Assembly: GCA_946402595.1 (NCBI GenBank)
Contig: CAMIWY010000114.1
Location: 1 to 5,471 of the forward strand
Length of the DNA stretch: 5,471 nucleotides
Reading direction: 5' to 3'
Source of the DNA: an uncultured Clostridia bacterium
GTDB lineage: Bacteria > Bacillota > Clostridia > Peptostreptococcales > Anaerovoracaceae
Under the pieces are notes generated by a model, which saw nothing but the letters and a program-made list of their open reading frames with translations, did no database searches and was not told the origin of the DNA. This document shows positions 5,411-5,471 of this stretch, one piece after another. The translations under genes and the position numbers were made by a program. Within the stretch, counting starts at the first letter, position 1. Each line of letters starts with the position of its first letter.

Positions 5411-5471
5411 CTATTTCACAAGTCCTTCTGCTGCCTTTACGATGTCATCTGCTGTCATGCCGTACTTCTTC
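5411..5471 (-). CDS. Partial gene, C-terminal 19 residues, possibly transketolase-like
   Basis: Only the last 19 codons and a TAG stop (5413-5411) are inside the window; the gene enters from the right edge. The peptide reads KKYGMTADDIVKAAEGLVK. A 'GhTaedIvkaA' helix at the extreme C-terminus is typical of transketolase C-terminal subunits, but similar tails occur elsewhere and 19 residues cannot settle it. That it is a real coding end is supported by the strong terminator about 50 nt downstream on the same strand and by the absence of any other candidate gene for that terminator. It is not co-transcribed with ftsE unless the terminator is leaky. Confidence 0.5.
   Translation of the reverse strand, partial: KKYGMTADDIVKAAEGLVK

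Overview
The window holds a cell-division and cell-wall locus, with every recognisable gene on the minus strand. Reading in the direction of transcription (high to low coordinates), it contains: the 3' end of an unassigned gene (possibly transketolase-like); a strong terminator; an ftsE leader and promoter region; ftsE; ftsX; a secreted coiled-coil M23 (LytM) peptidase; a terminator; a promoter; recJ; and the 5' end of a membrane-anchored protein that is probably an S41 carboxy-terminal processing protease. The gene content, the PcsB/CwlO-like M23 protein and the ftsE-ftsX-M23-S41 neighbourhood suggest a Gram-positive Firmicute, most likely in class Clostridia. This is inferred from architecture alone, and genus cannot be told from this sequence.

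Layout: 5411-5471 is the tail of the upstream gene. An 11-bp stem terminator with a U tract lies at 5313-5359. The ftsE regulatory region (about 5180-5312) holds a perfect TATAAT and a perfect TTGACA at an unusually short 12-nt spacing, inside a TTGACA/TGTCAA dyad. ftsE (4292-5179) and ftsX (3409-4299) overlap by 8 nt. The M23 gene (2162-3358) follows after 50 nt. A terminator at 2078-2103 closes this unit. recJ (291-1982) has its own promoter just inside that terminator and is followed after 17 nt by the partial S41-type gene (1-273), so these two probably form a second transcription unit.

How the genes work together: by family knowledge, the FtsEX ABC-type complex couples cytoplasmic ATP hydrolysis to a conformational change in the FtsX extracellular loop. 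That change activates a coiled-coil peptidoglycan hydrolase of the EnvC/PcsB/CwlO type, which the M23 gene here fits, with its catalytic residues intact. S41 proteases often sit beside this cluster. RecJ is a DNA-repair exonuclease with no evident functional link to it; it sits between the M23 gene and the protease gene under its own signals.

I did not find a clearly new system. The most unusual points are a roughly 70-residue acidic C-terminal extension on FtsE, the odd ftsE promoter/dyad element, a hairpin in place of a Shine-Dalgarno sequence before the M23 gene, and a recJ reading frame whose upstream ATGs lie inside the preceding terminator. No rRNA, tRNA, CRISPR array, insertion sequence or attachment site was recognised.
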